Part shown: piece after piece, positions 24,332-35,109 of the stretch
How the letters are laid out: each line of letters begins with the position of its first letter
Position numbering within the stretch: position 1 is the first letter of the stretch
Assembly (NCBI GenBank): GCA_038025085.1
Contig: CM076141.1
Coordinates: forward strand, 13,766,001 to 13,830,000
Source of the DNA: Tetragonia tetragonoides
Lineage: Eukaryota > Streptophyta > Magnoliopsida > Caryophyllales > Aizoaceae
DNA length: 64,000 bases
Direction: 5' to 3'
Made by a program: the position numbers and the translations under genes
Notes under the pieces: generated by a model
Told to the model about the DNA's origin: nothing
Seen by the model: only the letters and a program-made list of their open reading frames with translations
Database searches by the model: none

Positions 24332-26540
24332 TTCTTTGATAACATTTAAGGCACCATGCACCCAGCAGCTAAAGCAATCAGAGACAGCAACAAACAATAG
24401 GAATAGATGCAAAAGACAGCAGCAACATATAGTAACATCAGACGCAGCAGGCAACTATAGCAACAGATTAACACCAACATCAAGCCATAGTTATTCACAT
24501 GTCCACTTTATAATCAACTCCAGCAGCAGCCTGTAAGTACTAAGTAGTCAGCATCAGTTGCTAACTATTTTTGTTTGTACAGTTTGTGCAACTATTGTCA
24601 TAGCCTTTGTTTTGTTTTCTAACTTGTCATGTCATAGCCTTGGGTAAAAGCTCTTGATGCTTGTAGACATTTAAACAACTTTTTGGTATCAAAACTAGGC
24701 AATTTTAGATGAGAACTATGCCTTTGTCTTCTCACACCAGTTGTGACTTATCATAACACTTGTGTCCCTAAGGCTAATTTCTCTTTACGAAAGCTGATAA
24801 TCTCCTCTTTGAAGTATAGAAGTAAGGTATTATTACTGCTGAAACCAGGGAATTTCAAAAGTTTCAAATGTACGTATCGTGATATTGGCTTCTACAGTGA
24901 CCTGCATTTCTAGCACCATGCTATCCAGGCATAGGCACTCTAGGAGTCTAGGATGTTGTTGAGTTTAGATTTCTTGCTTATTAATGTGTAAACTGAGCGT
25001 TGTCTGGTGATCCCCTTTTATGTGAATGTGGTGAATATGGCAATTTGGTGAAGTATATAGTCTGTCACTTCTACTAAATTGCAGTACGTGCTGCTGAACT
25101 GCAGCAGGAGTTGTGGCTAGTGGAACTGGTCCTGTAGCTGGGCCAGGCTTGTAACTACTAACTAGTGCTAGCTATGATTTTGTGTGTACGAGTCAGCTTC
25201 CTTTCCCTATCTCATGCTCTCTTTCTAAGGATATGTGTGTACCACTGATTTATTTGATAACATTGAATTTGTACACTAGTGGTGGATGGTGTCATTGAAT
25301 CTTTAGTTCTCTCTCGCTGATGGAAGGTGCGAGCTTCCTAGAACTTGTGTTCAGATCTGAAAATGCAAGAATTGGAGACATACAAAAAGAAAACAAACTG
25401 AAAAGAGATATCAAAGTATATTAGTTCATGGTGGTGTTGCTTGTTATTTAACTGGTTGGAAATCCTTTAGGTTCAACAAGTTCTTTCTGGTCTGTTCTCT
25501 TGAGACTTCGGGGTGTTTGTATGTGTTATGACATCAGTGAAGCTGCTGTAGCTGCAGGGTCTACAGCTGCATGTGCTTGCACCGCCAATGCAGCATCAGT
25601 TGCTTATGTGGCTGTTTGCAGCTACTGCAGGCCGTGTTTGTATGAATTTTTGCTTCCTCTGTATTTGACGTTCTCAGTATCTATTTATGTGTGTGTATAA
25701 GTGCAAATGTAAATTGGTTGATCCCTTTGGTGAAGTTGGGTTTTAACTATTTACAACCTTGATGATTTGTATTGATATTTGAAACACACTCAATTGACTA
25801 TTGTTCTCACTACTACAATCGACTAGTCTGCAAAGAGATATCAAATTGATGGTACTGCAGTTCATGTAACATCACCAAATGCTAGTTGATTGGCATAGAT
25901 TCAATGGTTCGATATGGAACTGGTAATGTGCATCTGGAAACTCTTGACGTGCTTGTTCAGATTTTATAAGTTGTCTGCTAGAGGTTTTTGTGTAGTCATA
26001 GTGTGTTGTAATTGTGCTCATGAGAAGCTTGAAACTTAGTCTGTAGTTTATCTAGGTTGAGATTTGTGTTGATCTGACTTGGAAAATTTTATTCTACTAC
26101 ATCAGCTTAGGGGGCTCACAATCACAAGTATGGTATTATTAAAGTATTCTCAAATATTATGTTTCTTAGGAGGCTAGATGATATCTGCATAGTGATAGCA
26201 AGCATCTCATACACTTGATTTTTTTACCCTCTATTTTCAGATTCTTGTTGCTGAATCACTTATTGGTCACTAGAAGTTGAGGAGCAGGAAACAAACTTTT
26301 TAAGAAGATATTAGCCACGTATGTTTTTATGTCTTGTCTTAGTTATATATGCACATGTGTATGTATATATTTTTTTGAGGGGAGATATTCACAAATATTA
26401 ATGTAATGGATATGGATAACATCAGTGTATAAGTTTTTGTGCATATATATTATATTATTTTTGACAGAAAATATTATATATTTTTATTAAGAGCGTATAT
26501 AAGTCAGATTTTTTTACTTTTTTTTTTTACTTTTTTGGAT
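24332..26540. other. Non-coding region, partly CAG-rich
   Basis: 24340-24540 is again rich in CAGCAG/AACA units; the remainder is AT-rich with no convincing frame. A 66-codon Ala/Cys-rich frame at 25500 was judged chance. It could be the interior of the CACTA element whose end lies at 26821. Confidence 0.35.
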
Positions 26541-26544
26541 GTAA

Positions 26545-26821
26545 TTTGCGACGCTTTATGTCGACATAAGTTGTTTGGCGAGGCCTTTTACATTGCGCCA
26601 AAATCTTAATGTTAGACGGTTAAAAGCATCGTAAATCTTAAGATACAGCCGCAGAAAAGCGTCGCAATGATCCAAAATTGTGATGCTCTAAAGCGTCACA
26701 AAATTTCGACATCAAAATTAAAGTCGGTTTCCTAAAGCGTTCGCAAATTAAATTTGTGACGCTTTAAAGCGTCGCAAAACGAGCAAAATAGCGTAGTTAA
26801 TCAGGGTATTTTCTAGTAGTG
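26545..26821 (-). mobile_element. Terminal and subterminal region of a CACTA (En/Spm-like) transposon
   Basis: On the minus strand the region opens at 26821 with CACTACTAGAAAATACCC, the standard CACTA terminus. It is followed by subterminal repeats built on GCGACGCTTT/AAAGCGTCGC, including the palindrome gcgacgctttaaagcgtcgc-like unit near 26756-26778 and single copies near 26547, 26664, 26692 and 26738. Such repeats bind the transposase. The opposite end was not found in the window. Confidence 0.65.
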
Positions 26822-29386
26822 CTACCTCCCCCGGAAGCTCATGAGCTAACTCGTGAGCGACACCATTACCTTCCCTACCAATATGACTTCAACAAACAAA
26901 CTGAAAAATTACAGCTAATATTTAAAATATCTTCAATAACCATGTCAAACTCACTGACACCATGGGACTTCGCTTTAAGAGCATTAACAACACAGAGGCA
27001 ATCACTTTCGACGTCAATGTGAGTGAAACCATAAAGATCAGCAAAACGGAAGCCAAACAGAACAGCTTTCGCTTCAGCTATAGGGATGTCCCATTCTTCT
27101 TCGAACCCCAAAGTCGCCCACGACAGAACTTCGCCTTCGCTGCCACGACCCACGACTCCTATGCCTGTACTAGTTTCACCCAACTGACCTGCATCAACAT
27201 TAATTTTAACAAGCCCAGAGGGGGCACATTTCCATTTAGCTGACTGCTTCATTCTAGCACCTCCCTTCGTTGCCATATCCTTAGCCAATTCATTTCTGAT
27301 TTTATTAACATATGCCAAAATGTCTGTAGGATCTTGCCATTCTCCCTCAAACAACCTTCTGTTACGAGCACCCCAAATAGCCCAGGCCACTACGCAGCAA
27401 CGCGCCATCTCATCTTTGCCACATATATCTCCACTGCCCACAACCAATCCTTAAAGCACAAATCTCTCCTAGGCACCTTTTCACCTGCTGCACACAATTC
27501 CCAAACAGAAACAGCCACATGACATGAAAAGATGGCATGTTCCACATCTTCAATTGATGAACGACAAGAGGGGCAAGAGCTGGGAATAGAAGAAACACGA
27601 GAATTCAGCCATGCACAAGTAGGAAGTGCTCTGGAACAAGCTCTCCAAACAAAGAACTTATTCTTAGGCAAAACGTTAAGTTCTCAAATTCTCTTCCACC
27701 CTGTTGTATCATGCGAAGACGGCCCAGCCACATCAAAATCATAACTTGCACGAAAAGCTACATTGTAAGCACTCTTAACAGAATATAATCCATCCTTTTC
27801 AAGGCCCCAAATCACTCTGTCACAAGGCCTTCTAGCACTGAGGGGAGTTGAAAGAATTTTCTCCGCTTCGAAAGGGACAAAGAGTTCTGGAACACGATCC
27901 TTATTCCACTCCATTAACTGTGAGTCAATCAGATTTTCCACCCGTAATTCAGGATCATGAGACCCTAAGGGTGAAATAACACGCAGTGCTCCGCCACTTG
28001 GTAGCCAATTATCATTCCATACACGCACACAACGACCATCACCAATTCGCCACTTGAGACCTTTCTCTAAAATCCATTTTGCCTCCCATAATCACCGCCA
28101 TGTGTAGCTAGGATTAACATCAACCACAGATGACAGAAAATCACCTTGTGGAAAATAACGGGCTCGCATCAATTGCTCCACAAGGCTCCCCTGCTCGTGA
28201 ATAAGACGCCAAGCTTGCTTACCCAGTAGCGCCCAGTTAAAATTTTTAATCTCTCTAAACCCTAGGCAACCGCGCCAACGGGATCTACAAAGTTTTTGCC
28301 ATGACAACCAGTGAATCTTTCGCTCATTACGTTTTTGTCCCCAAAAGAATTGGGAAACCAATGAGCGAACTTCATTACAGAAGGATGCTGGAATTTTAAA
28401 AACACTCATCGCATAGGTCGGGATTGATTGGGCCACTGACTTTATCATTACATCCCTACCCGCTTTAGATAACAATATACCTTTCCAACCTTGTAGACGT
28501 TTCCATAACTTCTCTTTAATAGAGGCATCATAACTTTTTTAGATCTCCCCACCACAGTTGGAAGACCCAAATATTTGTCAAATTGTTCAACCTCCACCAC
28601 ATTCAAGCTGCAAGTAACCTCATCACGACGCTGCAGGGGCGTATTCTTGCTGAACCATGCACTTGTCTTGTCACGATTAACAACCTGGCCAGATGCTGCC
28701 TCATAAGTATCCATAATCTCCCCAATAACTTGAGCTTGGTCAAGAGAGGCTTCAAAAAACAGCACACTATCATCGGCAAAAAATAAATGAGTTACCTCAG
28801 GAGCACCCAGACAAATACGGACCCCCCAAAGAGCTTCTCTCTCTGCTGCCCTGCGTATCAAACTAGAAAAAGCTTCTACAGAGAGAATAAATAAGTACGG
28901 TGAAATCAGATGTCCTTGGCGCAAATCTCTTTGAGGAACAAAATTGTCAGTAGGCTGGCCATTCACAAGAATAGAGAACGAAATCGAGCGTACACACTCT
29001 ATCACTCGGTCAACCCAACTAACATGCAAACCCAATTTTAATAACAGACACTCCAAATAATGGCCACTCCACTCTATCATAAGCCTTTGACATATCAAAC
29101 TTCACTGCACAAAAACCATCCCCCGAAGACAAAGTTTTCATATAATGAAACAATTCAAAACTCACTAGAATATTATCGGTAATCAGACGACCTGGAGTAA
29201 AGGCACTCTGATTTACTGAAATAACCTGAGATAAAAACGACTTTAGCCTATTAGCAAGTACTTTAGAGATCAATTTGTATAAAACATTGCACAAACTAAT
29301 CGATCTAAAATCTGTCACCTCCTTCGGATCCTTCTTCTTCGGAAATGAAATATTTAATATGGAATAAAATATTTCCAATGACATAA
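26822..29386 (-). mobile_element. LINE 2: truncated L1-type retrotransposon remnant
   Basis: Minus-strand reverse transcriptase to RNase H, abutting the CACTA end at 26821/26822, which cuts the element just after the RNase H signature VAHELAHELP. There is no A-tail at that edge. The 5' side stops inside the reverse transcriptase (29384), so the endonuclease and ORF1 are missing. Confidence 0.8.
26875..29384 (-). pseudogene. LINE 2 ORF2 remnant: reverse transcriptase, zf-RVT, RNase H
   Basis: Pieces in order: 29384-29019 (DFRSISLCNVLYKLISKVLANRL, FDMSKAYDRVEW), 29098-28448 (LRQGHLISPYLFIL, LFFADDSVLFFE), 28475-28092 (SKAGRDVMIKSVAQSIPTYAM), 28028-27684, 27671-27390 (zf-RVT, CPSCRSSIEDVEHAIFSC) and 27447-26875 (RNase H, with VKINVDAG, IAEAKAV, VESDC). 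At least five frame breaks, plus stops near 28080, leave no functional protein. It belongs to a different LINE lineage from LINE 1, judged by the motif spellings. Confidence 0.82.
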
Positions 29387-30181
29387 GGAATAATAATCAT
29401 CAATTTATTTCGTTAAAAAAAAAAAGATGATAAATTACACAAAGCTGAATGAACTTAATTTAAATTAAGTCGAGAAGAACAGAGCTTTACTTATTTACCA
29501 TGATACAATGTCATGTCATTCGATGGAGTTGATTGCCAAAAAAAAAAACTCTTTATTTGTTCCTGCATGATTGGGAAGGTCCACCAGGGCTCGTTCGTGC
29601 GGGAATTCTTATGGAAAACTGATCAAGAAGCTAAACACTCTCTTATCGGAGTTTTTTGTTTTTTTTTTTTGAAACTCGTCGGAGATTATTTTCTCCAGCA
29701 TGTTTAAAAACTTCAAGCAATAATTACTCAATAGCTAATTAGATTAGCAATTGGGCTGCAATGACCCATAATTTTCCCCCGATACCTCAAATTCTCTCCC
29801 CCCTAAAACTTACAATTCTCGTTTCTTCAAATTTCATTTGACACATGCCAGTATATGATTTGCTGAAAAAATCTGTGGGTTGTACATCGGGTGTTTCGCT
29901 AGCAAGGTCCGAGCTACTAGCCCACTCTCTCAGTCTCTTTCTCTCTCTCCTCGTTATGCCTATTGTTAACGACCCTCACTTTCTAAACTTCTTATCTCTT
30001 GCTGGTTTGAAAAGCTTTGATCCGTCTTTATACATTTCTGCAGTAGTACTGCATTCTGAATTTTATTTGTCTGTTTTACATCATTCTTGTTTTTCGTCCT
30101 CCACTTTTGAAGCCTGGCTGCTCTCTTCTCTCTCCTTTCGCTTCTCTCTCCTTTCGTGTCTATTCCCTCTTTTATCTTCCA
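29387..30181. other. Non-coding region upstream of a short ORF
   Basis: AT-rich, with pyrimidine-rich stretches (CTCTCTCC) just before the ATG at 30182. Nothing recognisable except a likely 5' leader for the short ORF. Confidence 0.4.
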
Positions 30182-30295
30182 ATGGATATGAAACCCATAG
30201 ATATGAGGTTTTTGAATCAATCATTAGCAGTTCAAGAACAATTTTCTTGGACTACTGATGATCAAGCGTTGGATCTACTAACTTCCCTTGATTAA
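30182..30295 (+). pseudogene. 37-codon ORF, first exon of an unrecognised gene family, copy 1
   Basis: The ORF reads MDMKPIDMRF...FSWTTDDQALDLLTSLD then TAA. It aligns end to end, also at 37 codons, with the ORF at 45471 (FSWTNDEHAWEMLTAVD). In the other copy the true frame appears to run on as ..EQGNQ after removal of a transposon. Here TAA GGG GAT TTA could be a CAA-to-TAA change of D-Q-G-D. So the stop may be secondary and this may be an old first exon. I do not recognise the family. It could still be translated as a micropeptide. Confidence 0.45.
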
Positions 30296-30966
30296 GGGGA
30301 TTTAGGTGATTTTTTATTTTATTTTATTTTTTTTCTTAAGTAATTTTTTCTTAAGTTTAGACTTTTTTTTCTCTTTTCATTCAAAATATGCATTCTTGTT
30401 GGAGTGAGAAGTGTGATCCAAATCCAACTTAATAAGTTGGCCATCGATGCAGGAGTCCAAGCACCCAACATTTCCTTCTGACAATTTCGCATATCTTTTT
30501 TACCAACTACTTTCTGATGATAAGAAGTTCGTTTCTGAGTTTTTGGGCTCTTGCTCGTGAGAGGTGCGGTGGCCAAAGAACACTACAACCCTGAAGAAAA
30601 TAGTGTTGTTGAGGTAACTTTAGTTACGTTGGGTTATGTTGGGTTACGTTGGGTTTTTAAAAGGGTTTTGGAGAGAGAGAGAGGGGTTTTCTTTTTCTTT
30701 TTGTCACGTGTGTTTTAACTAGATGTGTTATGTTAATTTTTGGATCAAGTTATTTTGGTCATGGGTTATCAGTTTATCACATATGTACTTTAGTGTTTCT
30801 AAACTTGGTAATGTTTCCTTTAATTGATGTGGACATGTATGGTTTTCATTTGGCATTAAAGTTTTGTACTAAGTTGTTGAGTTATTGTGTGGGATCAATA
30901 TCTGGTACTAATTTTTATTTTGATAATATAATGAAATTTTTACTTTTTAAAGGATGCACATATATA

Positions 30967-31125
30967 TGATGTGCTTTGCTGGGAAGGTATTGACCCAGTT
31001 GAATGGGAGCTTGCTGAGCAAGTGAAGAAGGGGATTTTGACTTATGACAGTGTAGTTTGTGAGTTGAAAGTTAGTTCAACTTTCAACGAAGATCTGAAGA
31101 CTCCCTACAACTCTACAACATAGAG
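30967..31125 (+). pseudogene. Downstream exon of the same unrecognised gene family, copy 1
   Basis: Open frame DVLCWEGIDPVEWELAEQ-VKKGILTYDSVVCEL... ending in a stop near 31125. The core VKKGILTYDSVVCEL matches VKKGIVAYGDVVREL at about 49286-49330, which lies downstream of the second copy of the short ORF. The order short ORF then this exon is therefore kept in two places, which argues that they belong to one gene. No function is assigned. Confidence 0.45.
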
Positions 31126-31210
31126 AGGGGAGAAGAAATTTAGCAGCCAATCTACCAAATGGTGAAGAAAGAATGTTTAGAAGATAAAGTTAATTTGGTT
31201 TTGTGTAAGG

Positions 31211-31880
31211 TTTTTTCTTTTTTATTTTTTATTTTTTTTGTGCGAAGGAGCAATCCCCTAAAAATTAACTAACTCTAGCAACAAAATGTGGTCTAGCTAG
31301 GCACGCCAACAATGTCATCAAGCAGAACATTATGCATGCCCACAGGCGGGCTATTAAAAGCACAATATTATCTACGCTATCAAAACTAGGATTCACAAAC
31401 CAATCTGAAGCAAAATTAGTTTCACGATATACATGACAAACTCGGACTGACCATGAAGCATTAACCAGCAATGAGCGGCATTGGAGGATAAGAAGGTAGT
31501 GAGGATTCCAAGGGGTGCTCTCTAAGGGCGATGAGAACGACCTCAAGGATGAGCTGCAAGATGCCAAGGTCCTTTGCCAAGAGTAGACCTTGAAGGGCAG
31601 CCAAGATTTCAGCTTTGACAAAGGTACATATACCGCATTTGATGGAGAATGCCTATATGAACGAACCCGTTGACGACCGAATAAGCCATCCCCATCCTGC
31701 AGCTCCAGGATTGTCACGCGCTGCACCATCTCTATTCAGTTTGTGCCACCCATTAGGAGATGTCTCCCAGCTAATATGAGTCCTCAAGCTTGTGTTTGTT
31801 TCCATTGGTCGTTTTAGTTTTCGCATGGACAATACTGACGTAGTCAAGTATGCGCTTCGTAAGGTGTACATTTTAGTTGA
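31211..31880 (-). mobile_element. LINE 3: 5'-truncated fragment, RNase H only
   Basis: Minus-strand RNase H piece beginning SPNGWHKLNRDGAARDNPGAAGWGWLIRS, out of frame with the rest (31265-31729, ending in a region with CHVYRETNFASD). An interrupted T-run at 31211-31239 is the A-tail. The frame break near 31650-31700 makes it a dead copy. Upstream limits are approximate. Confidence 0.72.
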
Positions 31881-31964
31881 TGACTAAGATCTGCGCCACC
31901 TGCTAGCTGAAGACCTCTCTGGGATGGCCTGACCAAGGATGGTGGGAGGTTGAAACTGGCTTTA

Positions 31965-32226
31965 GGCTCTGTTTGATTCACCTTAATTTTACTTAAATTC
32001 AGTTCAGTTCAGTCCAGTTCAGTTCATGCGTAACTTTAGCACTCATATAATTTTTTGTTCCGAAATAATTTCATCATGATAATTATGTCATCGGAAAGAT
32101 CTCAAAGCATACTTTCAAATGAGTCCAATATTGACTATGTTTGGACAAATTTTAAATGGTTAACGGTCAAGTTTAAAAAATCAATTCAGTTCAGATCAGT
32201 TTTATCCAGGTGAATCAAACGGAGCC
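31965..32226. mobile_element. Tourist-like (PIF/Harbinger) MITE
   Basis: 262 bp with near-perfect terminal inverted repeats (GGCTCTGTTTGATTCACC / GGTGAATCAAACGGAGCC) and a 3-bp TTA duplication (31962-31964 and 32227-32229), the signature of Harbinger-class elements. Subterminal CAGTTCAGTTCAG runs are present at both ends. Non-coding. Confidence 0.9.
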
Positions 32227-32335
32227 TTAGTTGTTTTTTTTTGTTTTGTTTTTTTTTTGCTTAGTTTTGCTTGTTTTTCTTTGCTTTTGTTTTTTATCCT
32301 ACCCATAAAGTATAATAAAATAATGTTATTTGAGA

Positions 32336-32440
32336 ACATGTGTTATCTTTTGCATTATTTATTTATTTATTTTATCTAGAAAAACATGTGTTATCTTATT
32401 AATTAATTATTATCAAGAAAACATGTGTTATCTTACTACT
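32336..32440. repeat. Short direct repeats of catgtgttatctt
   Basis: Three copies of (a)catgtgttatctt at about 32338, 32385 and 32424, separated by AT-rich spacers, inside a 250-bp low-complexity stretch without genes. Confidence 0.6.
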
Positions 32441-32489
32441 CTTTTTATTTATTTTTTTGTGCTAATGAGGGGACTAAGCCCCGATAAGA

Positions 32490-32626
32490 GAGGAATTATT
32501 GTGTAGTCCAAGAGCACTACTCCCTCCTCTCACAAAATAGAAAATTATTAATTTAAAATTTAGAGTAGGCTCCACTTATTTTGTGAGAAGAGGGAGCAGT
32601 GCTTCTGGACTATGCAAAAATTTCTC
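32490..32626. mobile_element. Foldback MITE (copy 1)
   Basis: About 137 bp that is nearly one long inverted repeat: GAGGAATTATTGTGTAGTCC, then GAGCACTACTCCCTCCTCTCACAAAATA, answered by TATTTTGTGAGAAGAGGGAGCAGTGCTTCTGGACTA. The same element, in opposite orientation, sits at 60962-61097. Target duplication not resolved. Confidence 0.7.
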
Positions 32627-32796
32627 CTATTTTGGGTTGAGACTTGAGAACATGTTGGTTGCTTTAAAAAATGGAGGCAAATAGCATGGTGACTGTTGTT
32701 GACAAAAACCGTACTTTCCGAAACCAATACTCCCATAGCAGTTGCGAGCCTGCAAATGATCAAATTGTAGGGCAAAGATGAAACAAACGTTCCCCT

Positions 32797-34120
32797 CAGG
32801 CCCGTTCCTAACATTTTCGAGGCCGTAGGGCAAACTAAAAGTAAGGGGCCCTAAAACATCAATAATTTTTTCCCCGTGCTTGTAGCGCGATGATGCACCC
32901 CAAGCTTATCTCACTAAAAATATGAGTTCAAGTCTTAAATCCCTCAAAGTGAGAGTTTTCTTTAGGGCTGTTCATAAGAATCCGTATCCGAGCATCCGAT
33001 CCAAATATCCGAATTTTCGGATATCCGAAAAGTGGATATCCGGAATTTCGGATACGGGTTCGGATATCAACTTTGAAAATTTCGGATATCTGAAACATCA
33101 TGATTTCGGATATTTTTCAGATACGGATATCCGAAACTATCCAAAAAATATCCAATTTTTTTGGATTTTAGGATAAATTTCGGATACTTTCGGATTCGGA
33201 TATCCGAAATATCCAAAAAGATCCGAAATATCCGAAAAATAACCAAATTAAAGTAGAAAAAAATTAACTTTTTCGCATATCAGATATCCGAGTACCCGAA
33301 TCCGAAATTTCGTATATGAATATCAAAATTCACTATCCGAAATTTCGGATACGAATATCAAAATTCACTATCCGAAATTTCGGATATCCGGTTATGAACA
33401 ACCCTAGTTTTCTTTGCTATTTATTTAAAAAAATGAAGTTGTTAACCCAAAAAAAATAATTCAGAATAGACAAAAAGTAGTAGTGGCTTATATTCGACCG
33501 TAGTTAGCATCTAAAAGATATTTTATAGTTGATGTCATAAAAATCTCCGCAAAAAAAAAAAAAAATTCTTTTACTAACATGAAAAGAATATTTTCGGTGT
33601 AAGCATTGACCCATCTTTTTCAGGTTTCATTCATCTCACTTGTAAGTTGTAAAGATATGTATTAGTTTATATCAAAATCAATGAGGAATAACAAATCTTG
33701 AAATTAAGTGTTCTTTAAATAAAATTCCTCTAAAAAAAAAACCTAGGAGTATTTCTTATATTTTCTTACTCTCTCTCTACTTTGCCTTAATTTACATTTT
33801 TATTATTCCAAATATTTATACGTTTAACAATATGAAGTGCTTTGGGATATGAAATTGACAGAAAGAAAAAAAGAAGAAAAAGAAAATGAGGGCCTCTACA
33901 GATTCAAACCTGGGAGATAAGGGCCTCAAATCAATGATCTCCACTCCCCTTCCGAGCTCAACCATTGAGCCATAAGAACTTTTAGTCTTTTATGCTTCAT
34001 AACTGCAGAGTCTATTATTATATATTGACAATTTTTTTTTGGGCCTTTTTTGTGTTGGGCCCTTTTGTGTGTTGGGACCTAGACGGTTGTCCCCGAGGCC
34101 TACGTCTTAAAACGGCCCTG
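32797..34120. mobile_element. Non-autonomous hAT element, interrupted by a second hAT MITE
   Basis: Ends CAGGCCCGTTCCTAACATTTTCGAGG and, on the other strand, CAGGGCCGTTTTAAGACG...CCTCGGGG: imperfect inverted repeats of the CAGGG hAT type. Flanks gttcccct (32789-32796) and attcccct (34121-34128) match at 7 of 8 positions. There is no transposase frame. It contains a complete younger element at 32963-33406. At 33895-33975 the minus strand has tRNA-like boxes (TGGCTCAATGGTTGAGC and GGTTTGAATC), possibly a SINE remnant. Confidence 0.75.
32963..33406. mobile_element. hAT-type MITE with internal ATCCGAAA/TTCGGATAT array
   Basis: 444 bp with inverted ends TAGGGCTGTTCAT / ATGAACAACCCTA and a perfect 8-bp duplication gttttctt (32955-32962 and 33407-33414). 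The interior is built of dozens of ATCCGAAA / TTCGGATAT units on both strands. It is inserted in the hAT element at 32797-34120, so it is the younger of the two. Confidence 0.92.
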
Positions 34121-34152
34121 ATTCCCCTCTCTGTCACTAATCATTTACACGA

Positions 34153-35075
34153 TTGTTCTTCAATCCCTCAAAAAGAGCTGTCTCTAAAACCCTTAAAACT
34201 CTTGAAATTGTATATGTGGAAAGTGTAGGGAATTGGGTTCTGCACGCCATGTTTGATGAAATGCCTCAAAGAGATTTGGTGTTGTATAATGGTCTCCTGG
34301 GAGCACATGGAAGACTAGAAAAAGGATATGGCATTGGCCGGTGCCCAGATGGTTTTTGATCAAATGCTTTGTGAGAAATTTGATTTCTAGGAATGCTATG
34401 ATTGTGTGTGGGTTATGTCAATAATGGGGATTTGGATTCAACTCGGTAACACCAAAGAAAAGTATTAGTCTGGAACGTACCCTTTATCCTCAACAGTATC
34501 ACAATGCTCAAGCACAAATCGACGGACATCTCCATTCTCCATCTCCATGGTTCATAAATCCTGATCCTGATGTATTCCCTTATAGTGCATTGATAACAGG
34601 CCTTGCTTCACATGGTCATGGCACGATTACACCCGGCGTTTTTCGCAAAATGCGATCGCAAAGTTAGAAGCCGACTGTAAAACGTTTGGTGTACTGAATG
34701 AATGCACTCATACAGGACTTGTTGTTGATACTTTAAAATATTAAGAGACCATGATAAATTATTACGAGATTGAGCCAGATGCGGATCATTATGCTTGTAT
34801 GGTTGGTATTCTTGGGCGTTCTGGAAGACTTGAGCAAGCGTACAAGATGGTCCGGAGTAATGGATCTCTGTCCTTGCTGCACGCCGAGCATGTAACAAAG
34901 TTGATATTGCAGAACTTGTTGCTCAGGAACTGTAAAATTAGAAACTCTGTATACTAGGAATTGTGTACTTCTCTCCGGCATCTATGCTGCTGGAGAGCAA
35001 TGGGATGAGGCAGACAGAGCACGCCAAGCTATGAAGGAGAAAATCACGGCTAAGCTACCACTGTGCCCTCTTCAA
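34153..35075 (+). pseudogene. PPR pseudogene, second copy of the E-type PPR gene
   Basis: It aligns piecewise to 6650-8060: GATTGTTCTTCAATC, the FDEMPQRDLVLYNGLLGAHGRLE block, DVFPYSALITGLASHGHG, the EPDADHYACMVGILGRSGRLEQAYKMV block, and GEQWDEADRARQAMKEKIT. There are several frameshifts and stops (for example a TAA in the KY*ETM stretch near 34742), and about 1 kb is missing, replaced by about 95 bp of unrelated sequence at 34447-34540. It runs into permease intron sequence near 35110, keeping the gene order of the parent block. Confidence 0.85.
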
Positions 35076-35109
35076 CTTCCAGGAAGTGGCCAATAACAAA
35101 AAAAAAACA

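Noticed and set aside
24159..24536. 125-codon frame across the retroposed element border
   Set aside because: It crosses the A-tail and target duplication, so it cannot be an original gene.
25500..25700. Ala/Cys-rich 66-codon frame
   Set aside because: No domain, splice context or repeat support; probably chance.
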